In this document: positions 25,101 through 34,012 of the stretch, piece by piece
Numbering within the stretch: the first letter of the stretch is position 1
How the letters are laid out: every line of letters starts with the position of its first letter
NCBI GenBank assembly: GCA_016927595.1
Contig: JAFGMI010000001.1
Coordinates: 1 to 44,110 of the forward strand
Length of the DNA stretch: 44,110 nt
DNA from: Melioribacteraceae bacterium
GTDB taxonomy: Bacteria > Bacteroidota > Ignavibacteria > Ignavibacteriales > Melioribacteraceae
Direction of reading: 5' to 3'
The notes under the pieces: model-generated
Told to the model about the DNA's origin: nothing
Databases searched by the model: none
What the model saw: the letters and a program-made list of their open reading frames with translations, nothing else
Position numbers and translations under genes: made by a program

Positions 25101-26369
25101 ATGAAGAAGGTCATGATTTTTGTATTAATTTCTTATTCAATTATATATGCTCAGGTAGAAACAAGCGGTAATGATAATTTTCCGGGTCATACATTTGATA
25201 TAGAGATAGCCAACTATCCTACCGGCGATAATGCATTATCACGGGTCGATGTGTTTATCAGAGTGCCGTATTCCAATATACAATCTATTCGAACCGACAG
25301 TGGATTTATAGGTAAATACAGCATTACGCTTACTTTCTATGATCAGTACAGAAGGGGTGTTGTTTTTGAAAGGTTCTGGAATGAAGAGATATTAGCAAAC
25401 CAGTTCGCAGACGCAATTTCAAACAGCAATTTCAATTATTCTTATAAATCATTTGAAGTTAAACCGGACATTTATTTCGTTAGCTGCGAAATCCTGGATA
25501 AGGATTCCAAGAAGAGTTCCGTCTATCAAAAAATAATTGAAGTAAGGGAGTTCGACGAAGATATTAGTATAAGCGATCTCGTTTTAATAATTGATAAAAT
25601 ACAGGGCGATAATGGTCCGCAGTATATACCGATGGTTTCAAATAATATTACCAGTATAGATTCCACCATAGCTTTTACATATGAAATTTACTCTAACAGT
25701 AAAAACTCTGTAAGCATTGAATACCTGATACAGGACAGTGAGGAGAACGTATTATACAAGGATATTGAAGATATTAGCCTGGAGAAGGGAACAAATACAT
25801 TCGATAAGTCGATAAACAATCCGGGAGTCCGAATAGGTAATTTTGTTATGGCTGCTAAAGTAAGGGATTTCGATTGGGATGTTGTAACAGAGGTTCAAAA
25901 ATCATTTACGTCGAGGATTTATGGTTTCCCGGTCAGCATAACCAATCTTAATACAGCAATAGAACAAATGCAGTATATTGCCAGCGCCTCAACAATTAAT
26001 GAAATTCTTGAAGGTGAAACATTTGATGAAAAGCTAAGACGCTATATTTCCTACTGGAAAACCAAAGATCCTTCGCCGGATACAGAAGAAAATGAAATTC
26101 TAAGGGAGTACTACAGAAGAATCGATTACGCCAACAGGAATTTTAAACATTATTTTGAAGGTTGGCGAACAGATATGGGGATGATTTACGTAGTTCTCGG
26201 TCCGCCCAGCAATGTTGAAAGACATCCGTTCGAGGTATCGTCAAAACCTTACGAGATCTGGGACTATTATGATATAAACAAGCGGTTTATTTTTGTTGAT
26301 GAAACCGGCTTCGGAGATTACAGATTAATAAATCCTCAATACGGAGACTGGTATCGCTTCAGAAGGTGA
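25101..26369 (+). CDS. GWxTD domain-containing exported protein
   Basis: A 422-residue protein with a signal peptide ending IIYAQ (residue 18), a beta-rich N-terminal region (about 30-275) and a C-terminal GWxTD domain (about 285-422). Its namesake GWRTD is at 354-358, followed by MGMIYVVLGPP. The domain occurs in Ignavibacteria, Bacteroidota, Gemmatimonadota and Acidobacteriota; its function is unknown and it is probably periplasmic. AGGGGGA lies just before the ATG. A terminator-like inverted repeat follows the stop, so this transcript may end with this gene. Confidence 0.9.
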   Translation: MKKVMIFVLISYSIIYAQVETSGNDNFPGHTFDIEIANYPTGDNALSRVDVFIRVPYSNIQSIRTDSGFIGKYSITLTFYDQYRRGVVFERFWNEEILANQFADAISNSNFNYSYKSFEVKPDIYFVSCEILDKDSKKSSVYQKIIEVREFDEDISISDLVLIIDKIQGDNGPQYIPMVSNNITSIDSTIAFTYEIYSNSKNSVSIEYLIQDSEENVLYKDIEDISLEKGTNTFDKSINNPGVRIGNFVMAAKVRDFDWDVVTEVQKSFTSRIYGFPVSITNLNTAIEQMQYIASASTINEILEGETFDEKLRRYISYWKTKDPSPDTEENEILREYYRRIDYANRNFKHYFEGWRTDMGMIYVVLGPPSNVERHPFEVSSKPYEIWDYYDINKRFIFVDETGFGDYRLINPQYGDWYRFRR

Positions 26370-26383
26370 TATTAAATCGCTTG

Positions 26384-26447
26384 AAAAAGCGAATTCTGTT
26401 TTTGTCCGTAATTATTTAACTTATTTAATCGAATTCGCTTTTTTATT
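26384..26447 (+). terminator. Long-loop terminator-like inverted repeat after the GWxTD gene
   Basis: AAAAAGCGAATTC (26384-26396) and GAATTCGCTTTTT (26431-26443) form a perfect 13-bp stem. The loop is 34 nt, and a T-rich tail follows the right arm. The long loop is unusual for an intrinsic terminator, but the U-run position fits. It begins 15 bp after the GWxTD stop. Confidence 0.55.
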
Positions 26448-26463
26448 TTAAACCACAGTGTAT

Positions 26464-27435
26464 ATGGTATTAACAATTACATTAAACCCGCTTCTCGAAA
26501 AGAGGTTTTTGGTAAACAATCTCGAAGTCGGCAAATCCAATAAATCCACATCTGAATATTACTATGCCGGCGGAAAAGGTATTAATGTAAGCCGGCAGTT
26601 AAATAATCTGGGAATAGAGAACCAGGCTCTTTTTTTTGCAGGAGGGGGCAGCGGGAAAATACTCCGGAAAATTCTAGGCGAAGAAAGTGTCAGCTTCTCA
26701 ATCGTAAATACAAAAGCCGATACAAGAACAGCTTCGCTGATAATCGATAACGATGCGAGAAATATTACTACTGTCTTCGGTATGAACAGTATTATAGATA
26801 AACGGGAAGCCGATGAACTCCTCTCGCGTGCAGTCAGAATGATTCCCAATGCATCTACGATTGTCCTTTCCGGTTCATCACCGGGAAAATCTACCGATCA
26901 TATTTTCCCTTCACTGATTGAAGAAGCTCATAAGCATGATAAGACCATAATTCTAGATACCTATGGTCCGCATCTCTGGAATTGTTACGAAAAAGCTCCG
27001 ACAGTTATACATAATAACTTCCACGAAATAATCAGCTCAACCAAAGTAAATATAAAAGAACGAAGCACACTCCTCGAATTTATTAAAACCCTTTACGACA
27101 AAGGTATAAAGCTCGGATTTATTACTGATTCAAAGAACAAAGCCGCTGCTTTTAAGTTTGACTTTAACTATGAAATAATTCCTCCCCGGATAGACACATT
27201 CGATTCTACCGGTAGTGGAGATGCTTTCGTAGCCGGTATCGTTTACGGACTCGAAAAATCTATGGTGTTTGAAAATTTTGTTTCTGTGGCATCGGCAATG
27301 GGAGCTGTAAACGCCGCACGCTCCAGCGTATGCGATGTTGAACTTTATGAAATAGACCCGCTGAAAGATCAGGTTAAAATTGTTCCTATCGGCAAAAAGA
27401 TGAAACTAATAGATGATTCCCCGACGACAGACTAA
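26464..27435 (+). CDS. PfkB-family hexose kinase (1-phosphofructokinase-like)
   Basis: The product is a ribokinase-fold enzyme of about 323 residues. The start chosen here (ATG 26464, MVLTITLNPLLEKRF) matches the family's MILTVTLNP opening. A GTG two codons earlier is possible. Key motifs are GGKGINVSRQLNNLG near 37-51 (substrate Gly-rich loop) and DSTGSGDAFVAGIVYG near 254-269 (anion hole and catalytic Asp). These fit 1-phosphofructokinase or tagatose-6-phosphate kinase type enzymes; the sugar cannot be fixed from sequence. The 3' end overlaps the Omp85 gene by 23 bp, so the two are probably co-translated. Confidence 0.85.
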   Translation: MVLTITLNPLLEKRFLVNNLEVGKSNKSTSEYYYAGGKGINVSRQLNNLGIENQALFFAGGGSGKILRKILGEESVSFSIVNTKADTRTASLIIDNDARNITTVFGMNSIIDKREADELLSRAVRMIPNASTIVLSGSSPGKSTDHIFPSLIEEAHKHDKTIILDTYGPHLWNCYEKAPTVIHNNFHEIISSTKVNIKERSTLLEFIKTLYDKGIKLGFITDSKNKAAAFKFDFNYEIIPPRIDTFDSTGSGDAFVAGIVYGLEKSMVFENFVSVASAMGAVNAARSSVCDVELYEIDPLKDQVKIVPIGKKMKLIDDSPTTD

Positions 27436-29164
27436 ATACTTACTTTATTTCATGGTAATAATTTCAGGCGTTTGTTATTCTCAAAAAATTACAGCACTTG
27501 AAATTAAAGGTTACAATAACTTCCCGGAGCAGGAATACCTGAACTGGATTAACGGAAACGAATTAAAATTTCATTCCAGGCAGGTTCAGGACACTATTAA
27601 GAATAAATTAGCTTCCAGGCTAGCCGATCACGGTTATTATAATTCAGAAGTAGATCTTGAAATAAATAATATTGATTCAAGCAATTCCGTTCTCGTAATT
27701 AATATCTCTGAAAACGAACCGACTTATATTGATAAAATATTTTATGAAAATTTAGACTCCGCCGATAGTCAGGCAGTGAGCAGCATTTTCAGTTATTCTT
27801 CCGGGAAAATATTTAACAAACTTGAATTTGAAGAGGCAATAAATGCAGCTCTTGACTATTACGAAAACGGTGGAAATCCTTTCGCCTCCGTAGTTATAAA
27901 ATCGCTTAACTTCCATTCAGATTCAGGCGGTAGTGAGTCTTTGGTCGATATTCATTTGAAATTTTCAAAGAAGCAAACAAGTATTATTGATAAAATTAAA
28001 ATTAAAGGAAACAGCAAGACCAGGGATTATGTTATTATCCGTAATTCGGGTATAAGTCTGGGGGATCGGTACTCACAGGAAAAGCTTGACAGAATTCCCG
28101 CGCTTCTCAATCGGTTAAATATTTTTGAGAGAGTCTCAGAACCCGTATTTTATTTTAATGCGGAAAATGAAGGTGTACTAGAAATTACACTGACAGAAAA
28201 AGAAACAAATTCATTCGATGGAATCGTTGGATACGTGCCATCCAATAAAAGCAAAAGTGGATTTTTTACAGGGTTTATTAATCTCGGTTTAAGAAACCTG
28301 TTTGGCACCGAACGTTCCGCTTTTTTCAGATGGCAGAAAGAAGACCGGGAATCACAGGAACTTGAAATCCGGTATCGGGAGCCATGGATATTCGGTTTTG
28401 CCGTTAACATAGACGCAGGTTTATTTCAAAGGAAGCAGGATACATTATACGTGCAAAGACGTGTCGAGGGATCAATAGAGTTCGTTGCAGCGGAAGAGAT
28501 TTCCGCATCTTTTCTTGTTGCCGCAGAGTCTACAATTCCTTCAGATTCTGATAAATTTATCGTTTTTAATTCGAGCAGCATTCAAACCGGAGCGCAATTA
28601 AAGATCGACACTCGAAACGATATTATTTCCCCTTCTTCGGGATTATTTTTTAAAAACAGCTACAAGTACAATTCAAAAAAGATAAACGGACCAAAGCAGT
28701 TTCTTGCCGGTTCAACGAATGAGGATATTACTCTTCAATTAATTGAACTGGATTTTAGTTACTATTTTGAAATATTCAACAGACAAATTATTTCGCTGGA
28801 AATACATGGTAAAGAATTAATCGGCTCCGACTTCGAAATAAGCGACTTGTTCAAATTCGGCGGAACTAATACTTTAAGAGGCTACAGAGAAAATCAATTT
28901 TTCGGTAACAGAATATCATGGTTTAATAGCGAATACAGATACCTCATTGAACGCAGCACATTCGCTTTTCTTTTTTTTGACATGGGTTATTATCTAAGAA
29001 AACAGAATATGCAGATAAGTTTTGCCGAAGAAACTATGCTGGGATACGGATTCGGACTAAAAATAGAAAGCGGATTGGGTATTATCGGAGTGAGTTTTGC
29101 TCTCGCCGGCGGAGATTCCTTTTCAGAAGGCAAAATACACTTAGGTCTGCTTAACGAGTTTTAA
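27413..29164 (+). CDS. Omp85-family outer membrane protein, three POTRA domains (TamA-like size)
   Basis: This 583-residue protein has a signal peptide ending VCYSQ (about residue 23). Three POTRA-like modules begin at ITALEIKGYNNFP (about 25), PTYIDKIFYEN (about 104) and TSIIDKIKIKGNSK (about 190). A C-terminal Omp85 barrel (about 280-583) carries the loop-6 motif LRGY in TNTLRGYREN. Five POTRA domains and about 800 residues are usual for BamA, so length and domain count favour a TamA-like or Toc75-V-like translocation assembly factor. Its start lies inside the kinase gene. It ends 28 bp before the prenyltransferase gene. Confidence 0.88.
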   Translation: MIPRRQTKYLLYFMVIISGVCYSQKITALEIKGYNNFPEQEYLNWINGNELKFHSRQVQDTIKNKLASRLADHGYYNSEVDLEINNIDSSNSVLVINISENEPTYIDKIFYENLDSADSQAVSSIFSYSSGKIFNKLEFEEAINAALDYYENGGNPFASVVIKSLNFHSDSGGSESLVDIHLKFSKKQTSIIDKIKIKGNSKTRDYVIIRNSGISLGDRYSQEKLDRIPALLNRLNIFERVSEPVFYFNAENEGVLEITLTEKETNSFDGIVGYVPSNKSKSGFFTGFINLGLRNLFGTERSAFFRWQKEDRESQELEIRYREPWIFGFAVNIDAGLFQRKQDTLYVQRRVEGSIEFVAAEEISASFLVAAESTIPSDSDKFIVFNSSSIQTGAQLKIDTRNDIISPSSGLFFKNSYKYNSKKINGPKQFLAGSTNEDITLQLIELDFSYYFEIFNRQIISLEIHGKELIGSDFEISDLFKFGGTNTLRGYRENQFFGNRISWFNSEYRYLIERSTFAFLFFDMGYYLRKQNMQISFAEETMLGYGFGLKIESGLGIIGVSFALAGGDSFSEGKIHLGLLNEF

Positions 29165-29192
29165 TTTAATCAGAAAACATTTTACCGTCGTA

Positions 29193-30026
29193 ATGTTAAC
29201 GCTGACAATAAAAATATTAAGACCGGTCAATATAATAATTATCTTTTTCACCAGTCTGGTTGCAAGTATTATTTGCATTAACGGCGATTATGAAACGTTA
29301 AAAATACTGCTTGCAGCATTGAGTGCTTCTTCTGCAGGAGCTGCAGGATATGTAATAAATGATTACTTCGATATAGAGATTGATAAAATAAACCGCCCTA
29401 AGAGAATTATCGCTTCAGGCAGAGTAAATTTGCAAAGCGCTATATATCTTTATATTCTTCTTGTTGTGTTTTCTTTAATATTATCTGTGCTTATTAATTT
29501 ATATGCTCTTATTATCGCGCTTGCATCAACGTTGATCATCTTTTTCTATTCATACCATCTTCAGAAAATTACACTTGTGGGCAATATTACGGTATCTTTT
29601 TTCACCGGAATGGTTTTTATTTACGGCGGATTAGCCGTAAATAACTGGACGGGTGGAGTTATTCCGGCAGTATTTGCTTTTTTTACGAATTTTGCGCGCG
29701 AAATAATTAAGGATGCAGAAGATCTCAAGGGTGACAAAGCCAACAAGATTATTACTTTCCCGGGAAAGTTCGGATTAGATAAAACAATCAGTCTCGTGAA
29801 CATAATAATTGCAACAACCGTTCTACTAACTACGCTCCCGTTTATTCTGAAAATTTACGGCATTGAATATTTTATTTTTGTGATGCCGTTTGTAAACGGA
29901 TTATTTGTTTATATAATCCGCCTCCTGAATGACAGACATAGCCACAACATTTTCAGCAGAGCAAGCAGCTTGCTGAAAGTTAATATGGTTCTCGGTTTAA
30001 TCGCTATTTATCTGGGTAATATTTAA
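29193..30026 (+). CDS. UbiA-family prenyltransferase (geranylgeranylglycerol-phosphate type)
   Basis: The 277-residue protein has eight or nine hydrophobic helices and both UbiA Asp motifs: NDYFDIEID (56-64) and a second DAEDLKGD near 170-178. The NDxxDxxxDxxNRP form and the EDLKGDKANKIITFPGKFG block resemble digeranylgeranylglyceryl-phosphate synthase-like enzymes found in Bacteroidota-group genomes. A quinone or other polyprenyl pathway is also possible. It acts in the inner membrane. It is followed after 12 bp by rnhB. Confidence 0.85.
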   Translation: MLTLTIKILRPVNIIIIFFTSLVASIICINGDYETLKILLAALSASSAGAAGYVINDYFDIEIDKINRPKRIIASGRVNLQSAIYLYILLVVFSLILSVLINLYALIIALASTLIIFFYSYHLQKITLVGNITVSFFTGMVFIYGGLAVNNWTGGVIPAVFAFFTNFAREIIKDAEDLKGDKANKIITFPGKFGLDKTISLVNIIIATTVLLTTLPFILKIYGIEYFIFVMPFVNGLFVYIIRLLNDRHSHNIFSRASSLLKVNMVLGLIAIYLGNI

Positions 30027-30038
30027 ATTTGTCCTACA

Positions 30039-30671
30039 ATGAAAAGCTTTGACAATTCGTTTTTATCGGATAAAGTGGAACTGATCGCCGGCGTTGATGA
30101 AGCGGGAAGAGGTCCGCTCGCGGGACCTGTGGTAGCTGCGGCTGTTGTGTTTGACCCGAATGTATATATTGAAGGAGTTAACGATTCCAAGAAACTATCT
30201 TCTTCAACGCGGGAGAATCTTTACGGGCAGATAATTAAGCAGTGCCTCTCCTTTGGAATCGGGATCGTTTCGGAAAAAGAAATAGATAAAATCAATATAC
30301 TGCAGGCTACCTTAAAGGCAATGAAGAAGGCTGTTAACAAACTCCGGTTAAAACCCGACCTCATATTAATTGACGGGAATAAAAAGTTCGACTCAAAGTA
30401 TAATGCAATAACAGTTGTTAAAGGCGATTCAAAATCATTTGCAATTGCAGCCGCTTCCATTCTTGCCAAAGTAACCCGAGACAATATTATGCAAATGCAT
30501 TCGGATAATTTTCCGGAGTACATTTTTCACAAAAACAAAGGTTACGGTACAAGGGAGCATATTGAAGCAATCAAAAAGCACGGCGCTTCGAAAATTCACA
30601 GACAAAGTTTTTTAGGTAAAATAATCGGAACCGAGAAAACAGAACTTTCTTATAAACCAGGTGAAAACTAA
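30039..30671 (+). CDS. rnhB: Ribonuclease HII
   Basis: The 210-residue enzyme carries the RNase HII core: GVDEAGRGPLAGPVVAAAVV with D20-E21, the LILIDG strand (third acidic residue), and the SFAIAAASILAKVTRD segment with its Asp. It removes ribonucleotides misincorporated in DNA and RNA-DNA hybrids. Length and motif order are standard. The yraN reading frame overlaps its 3' end, a common linkage for these two genes. Confidence 0.95.
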   Translation: MKSFDNSFLSDKVELIAGVDEAGRGPLAGPVVAAAVVFDPNVYIEGVNDSKKLSSSTRENLYGQIIKQCLSFGIGIVSEKEIDKINILQATLKAMKKAVNKLRLKPDLILIDGNKKFDSKYNAITVVKGDSKSFAIAAASILAKVTRDNIMQMHSDNFPEYIFHKNKGYGTREHIEAIKKHGASKIHRQSFLGKIIGTEKTELSYKPGEN

Positions 30672-31032
30672 TTTGACGCTTTATAGAAAAAATACTGGAA
30701 ATGAAGGCGAAAACATTGCCGCTGATTTACTTAAAAAAAAGAATTATAAAATTATAAAGCGAAATTATAGATCCGGCAAGGGTGAGGTAGATATAATTGC
30801 GCAGGACGGTGATACTCTGGTATTCGTTGAGGTAAAGTCCAGAAGGAATCTTGAATACGGAATGCCGGTGTACGCAGTTACTAAAGCAAAACAAATGCAA
30901 TTAAAAAAAATAGCTGAGGCTTTTATCAGTGAAAATAACATTAAAGATACTGACTGCAGAATTGATGTTGTAACAGTGCTCTTCAGAAAAAACGCTTCTC
31001 CCGAAATCGACCATATCATAAATGCTTTTTAA
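30661..31032 (+). CDS. YraN/UPF0102 family nuclease-like protein
   Basis: This 123-residue protein has the YraN restriction-endonuclease-like core: GNEGENIAADLL (about 13-24), NYRSGKGEVDIIA with E42 and D44, and VFVEVKSR with E57 and K59. These acidic and Lys residues match the PD-(D/E)XK pattern. The role is unknown and is often guessed as DNA processing. The start is either GTG 30661 (11-bp overlap with rnhB) or TTG 30673, which has AGGTG about 9 bases before it. About 175 bp of AT-rich DNA follows. Confidence 0.85.
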   Translation: MKTNLTLYRKNTGNEGENIAADLLKKKNYKIIKRNYRSGKGEVDIIAQDGDTLVFVEVKSRRNLEYGMPVYAVTKAKQMQLKKIAEAFISENNIKDTDCRIDVVTVLFRKNASPEIDHIINAF

Positions 31033-31207
31033 TGCAAAATATTGAGCCAAATAAATATATTTGACATAATATAATAATTTAAATCTTTCATTCTCGTTGA
31101 TGTTTTACCATTTTGATATTCCGGTTAACAATATATTAATATAATTGTCATTTAACATTAACGTTAGTTTTACTATTTTTTTAATCGTTAAATCATAACT
31201 TAAATAT

Positions 31208-32020
31208 TTGATGAATCTCCCGGATATAAAATATAAACGCCGTCCGAATATTTCAGAGTTGGTTTATATCTTTTTCGCAAATATTACCGGCTTAACAGTA
31301 TTCAACTGGGAATTTTTTAAGAATGTATTTAAACCTCCGTATGAGATAGCCGAAATCAAAAAGCATATGGATGAGCTTGGTGTAAAGACCTTTCCTATAG
31401 TAAGCATTACCGGTTTTATAATCGGTCTGGTTCTTGCAATGCAGAGTTATCCAGTACTTCAAAGATTTGGAGCAACCGATTTTCTGCCAAATACCGTGGC
31501 TCTTTCAGTAATCCGCGAATTAGGACCTGTAATCACCGCATTAATTTTTGCAGGAAGGGTAAGTTCGGGCATTGGTGCGGAGCTGGGCTCGATGCGTGTT
31601 ACAGAACAGATAGATGCAATGGAAGTATCGGCAATTAACCCTTTCCGGTATCTCGTTGTAACCCGGGTAATTGCAACCACAATGATATTACCTGTTCTTA
31701 CTATTTATGTTAATTTTCTTGCATTACTCGGAGGCTTTATTGCAGTTATTATAACCGAAAGCACAAATTTTGAATATTATAAAAATGCAGTCATAGGTGC
31801 CGTTGAATTCGGCGATCTAATTCCCGGTCTCGCTAAAACCTTTGTCTTCGGTTACATTGTGGGAATAGTAGGGTGCTACAAGGGTTATACTGCCGACGGC
31901 GGAACCGAGGGTGTGGGAAGGGCTTCTACAACTTCGGTCGTACTTGCTTCTTTACTTATTTTAGTATTTGATATGGTACTGGTTAAAATAACATTAATAT
32001 TATGGCCGACACTAGTTTAG
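31208..32020 (+). CDS. MlaE-family ABC lipid transporter permease
   Basis: A 270-residue inner-membrane protein of the MlaE/YrbE/TrnD family, with five or so transmembrane helices. The conserved region GPVITALIFAGRVSSGIGAE lies at about 112-131, followed by LGSMRVTEQIDAM and the C-terminal GYIVGIVGCYKGY. It forms the membrane part of a retrograde or anterograde phospholipid transporter. It is followed by the ATPase gene (19-bp overlap) and the MCE-domain gene, giving mlaEFD order. No Shine-Dalgarno is obvious. Confidence 0.92.
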   Translation: MMNLPDIKYKRRPNISELVYIFFANITGLTVFNWEFFKNVFKPPYEIAEIKKHMDELGVKTFPIVSITGFIIGLVLAMQSYPVLQRFGATDFLPNTVALSVIRELGPVITALIFAGRVSSGIGAELGSMRVTEQIDAMEVSAINPFRYLVVTRVIATTMILPVLTIYVNFLALLGGFIAVIITESTNFEYYKNAVIGAVEFGDLIPGLAKTFVFGYIVGIVGCYKGYTADGGTEGVGRASTTSVVLASLLILVFDMVLVKITLILWPTLV

Positions 32021-32751
32021 TAAAAATACGAAATCTGTCGAAGCGTTTTGATCATCTTCAGGTACTCGATAAGGTTTCACTTGATGTTGAAACAGGTGAA
32101 AATCTTGTTGTATTCGGCAGAAGCGGCACGGGTAAAAGTGTTTTGCTGAAATGCATGGTCGGACTCCTGAAACCAGACGAAGGCGAGGTTTATATTGATC
32201 AGAAGAATGTTCTAGAAATATCGCCGAACGGGCTTAACGAAATCAGAAAGAAGATAGGCTTTCTGTTTCAAGGTGCAGCTTTGTATGATTCTATGAGTGT
32301 CAGGGAGAACCTCGAGTTCCCGTTGAAAAAGCATTCACAAATGACTGACAACGAGATAGATGAAAAAGTTATCAACACACTCAGCCTGGTTTCATTGGAA
32401 GACGCAGTTGACAAGATGCCTTCAGAGCTGTCGGGCGGAATGCGCAAACGCATAGGACTTGCACGCTCCATAATTACCGACCCTCAGCTGATGCTTTATG
32501 ACGAGCCTACAACAGGTCTTGATCCTATTTCTTCTAAAGATATCAGTGAGTTGATACTGAATCTGCAGAAGAAATTAAATATGACCTCAATAGTAGTAAC
32601 ACATGATCTGATATGTGCTGAAATAATATCTGACAGAGCAATATTTTTAAGAGACGCTAAGATTGTATACGAAGGAAAAATTCATGAGCTTGCAAAATCA
32701 ACCGATCCGTTTTTGAAGAATTTTTTCAGCAATGAAATAATAAGAGTTTAA
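32002..32751 (+). CDS. MlaF-type ABC transporter ATP-binding protein
   Basis: The 249-residue ATPase has Walker A GRSGTGKS (about 39-46), signature LSGGMRKR (about 143-150) and Walker B LMLYDEPT (about 163-170) with the following H-loop in VVTHD. SGGMRKR, in place of the common SGGQ, is typical of MlaF/Ttg2A ATPases. It powers the permease encoded just upstream, whose 3' end it overlaps by 19 bp. It is followed after 12 bp by the MCE protein. Confidence 0.93.
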   Translation: MADTSLVKIRNLSKRFDHLQVLDKVSLDVETGENLVVFGRSGTGKSVLLKCMVGLLKPDEGEVYIDQKNVLEISPNGLNEIRKKIGFLFQGAALYDSMSVRENLEFPLKKHSQMTDNEIDEKVINTLSLVSLEDAVDKMPSELSGGMRKRIGLARSIITDPQLMLYDEPTTGLDPISSKDISELILNLQKKLNMTSIVVTHDLICAEIISDRAIFLRDAKIVYEGKIHELAKSTDPFLKNFFSNEIIRV

Positions 32752-32763
32752 CAGGAGTTAAAA

Positions 32764-33843
32764 ATGTTTAAGCATTTTAAAGGCGCTCGTTTAGGTATAT
32801 TTATTTTTATCGGAACCGTGTTTATTATTCTTTCGATATTCCTCATAGGAAATAAAGAATCTCTCTTTGTAGATACAATAAAAATTAATTCGAAATTTGT
32901 AAGAGTGGAAGGTCTGAAAACCGGCGCACCCGTAAGATTAAGCGGACTGACTATAGGAAGCGTAACCTCAATTACACTTGCCGACGACACTTCGGGAGCA
33001 GTTATTGTTGGAATGAATATAGAAAAGAACGTGAGACACTTTATAAGACTTGATAGTGAAGCATCTATCGAAACCGAAGGATTGGTCGGTAAAAAAGTTG
33101 TATCTATTACTCCTGGCAGCAAGGATATTGAAATGATCAGTGACGGTACTTTCATAAGAGCAATGGAACCCGTCAATATTTCGGAAATAATAGAAGAGAC
33201 TCAGGCTATTATGGCTTATATAAAAGATATAACAAAAGATTTCTCCCAGATAGTGGAAAAGATAAATGCAGGACAGGGAACGATAGGTAAGTTGGTAAAT
33301 GACGACGAACTGTATAAATCGACAGTTAAAATAACTCAAACAGCCGATGTAAGTCTAAGCAAGGTAACAGATCAGATGACCGAAGTCTCCGGTTTCCTCG
33401 TAGAAATCGCCGGCGGTGCCGAGAGTATATTTCAGAACATAGACACTGTTACTGCTGATGTTAAAACGCTTATTGACAATGTTCAGAAAGGCGAGGGCGT
33501 ATTGGGAGCGCTGATGGCAGACCGCTCTTCATACGATTCAATTAAAACCGTGATAAACAATCTTGTTAAAACTACCGAATCAACGCTGGATGGTGCGGAA
33601 TCATTTGCCGAAAATATGGAAGCACTCAAACACAACTGGCTGTTCAAATCATACTTCGAGCAGCGCGGCTACTGGGACAAATCGGATTATGAAAAAGAAA
33701 TTGATGATAAACTTGAGATCCTAAGAAAGAAAAATGAAGAGCTTGAAGCCAAGCTGAATGAGCTGCGCGAAATGGGACTGAAGATCAACAAACCTTATCC
33801 CGTTGAAGGTATGCCGGTACCTGAGAAACAAGAAGAGGAATAA
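32764..33843 (+). CDS. MlaD-type MCE-domain protein
   Basis: The 359-residue protein has one N-terminal transmembrane anchor (about 10-27) and an MCE domain at about 35-120 (FVRVEGLKTGAPVRLSGLTI, then EGLVGKKVVSITPGS). A long helical and coiled-coil region (about 130-345) ends in a Glu-rich tail. MCE proteins form hexameric rings or tubes that carry lipids between membranes. A long C-terminal helix is common for non-proteobacterial MlaD proteins and could extend the channel. AGGAG precedes the ATG. No MlaC or MlaB gene is adjacent. Confidence 0.9.
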   Translation: MFKHFKGARLGIFIFIGTVFIILSIFLIGNKESLFVDTIKINSKFVRVEGLKTGAPVRLSGLTIGSVTSITLADDTSGAVIVGMNIEKNVRHFIRLDSEASIETEGLVGKKVVSITPGSKDIEMISDGTFIRAMEPVNISEIIEETQAIMAYIKDITKDFSQIVEKINAGQGTIGKLVNDDELYKSTVKITQTADVSLSKVTDQMTEVSGFLVEIAGGAESIFQNIDTVTADVKTLIDNVQKGEGVLGALMADRSSYDSIKTVINNLVKTTESTLDGAESFAENMEALKHNWLFKSYFEQRGYWDKSDYEKEIDDKLEILRKKNEELEAKLNELREMGLKINKPYPVEGMPVPEKQEEE

Positions 33844-33896
33844 TGGGAGAGAATTAAAAAGTTAGAATTATGTAAAAAATAAACAGCATTCAGAAC

Positions 33897-33935
33897 AATC
33901 CCGGTAATTAAGAGAAAGACGGGGATTCTTTTAAA
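33897..33935 (+). terminator. Probable terminator of the mlaEFD operon
   Basis: AATCCCG (33897-33903) can pair with CGGGGATT (33920-33927) with one bulge across a 16-nt loop, followed by CTTTTAAAAT. It lies 54 bp past the MCE gene stop and about 85 bp before uvrA. The stem is imperfect, so the call is tentative. Confidence 0.4.
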
Positions 33936-34012
33936 ATATTATTCCCTGTAAAACTTATCGATACCAATTCTTTTTACTATTTTAATAAGTTTAATTCAGC
34001 ACTTTGAGTAAA

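Noticed and set aside
31033-31207. AT-rich gap before mlaE as a small RNA or origin
   Set aside because: It is under 200 bp, and I saw no stable hairpin, repeat or DnaA-box cluster.
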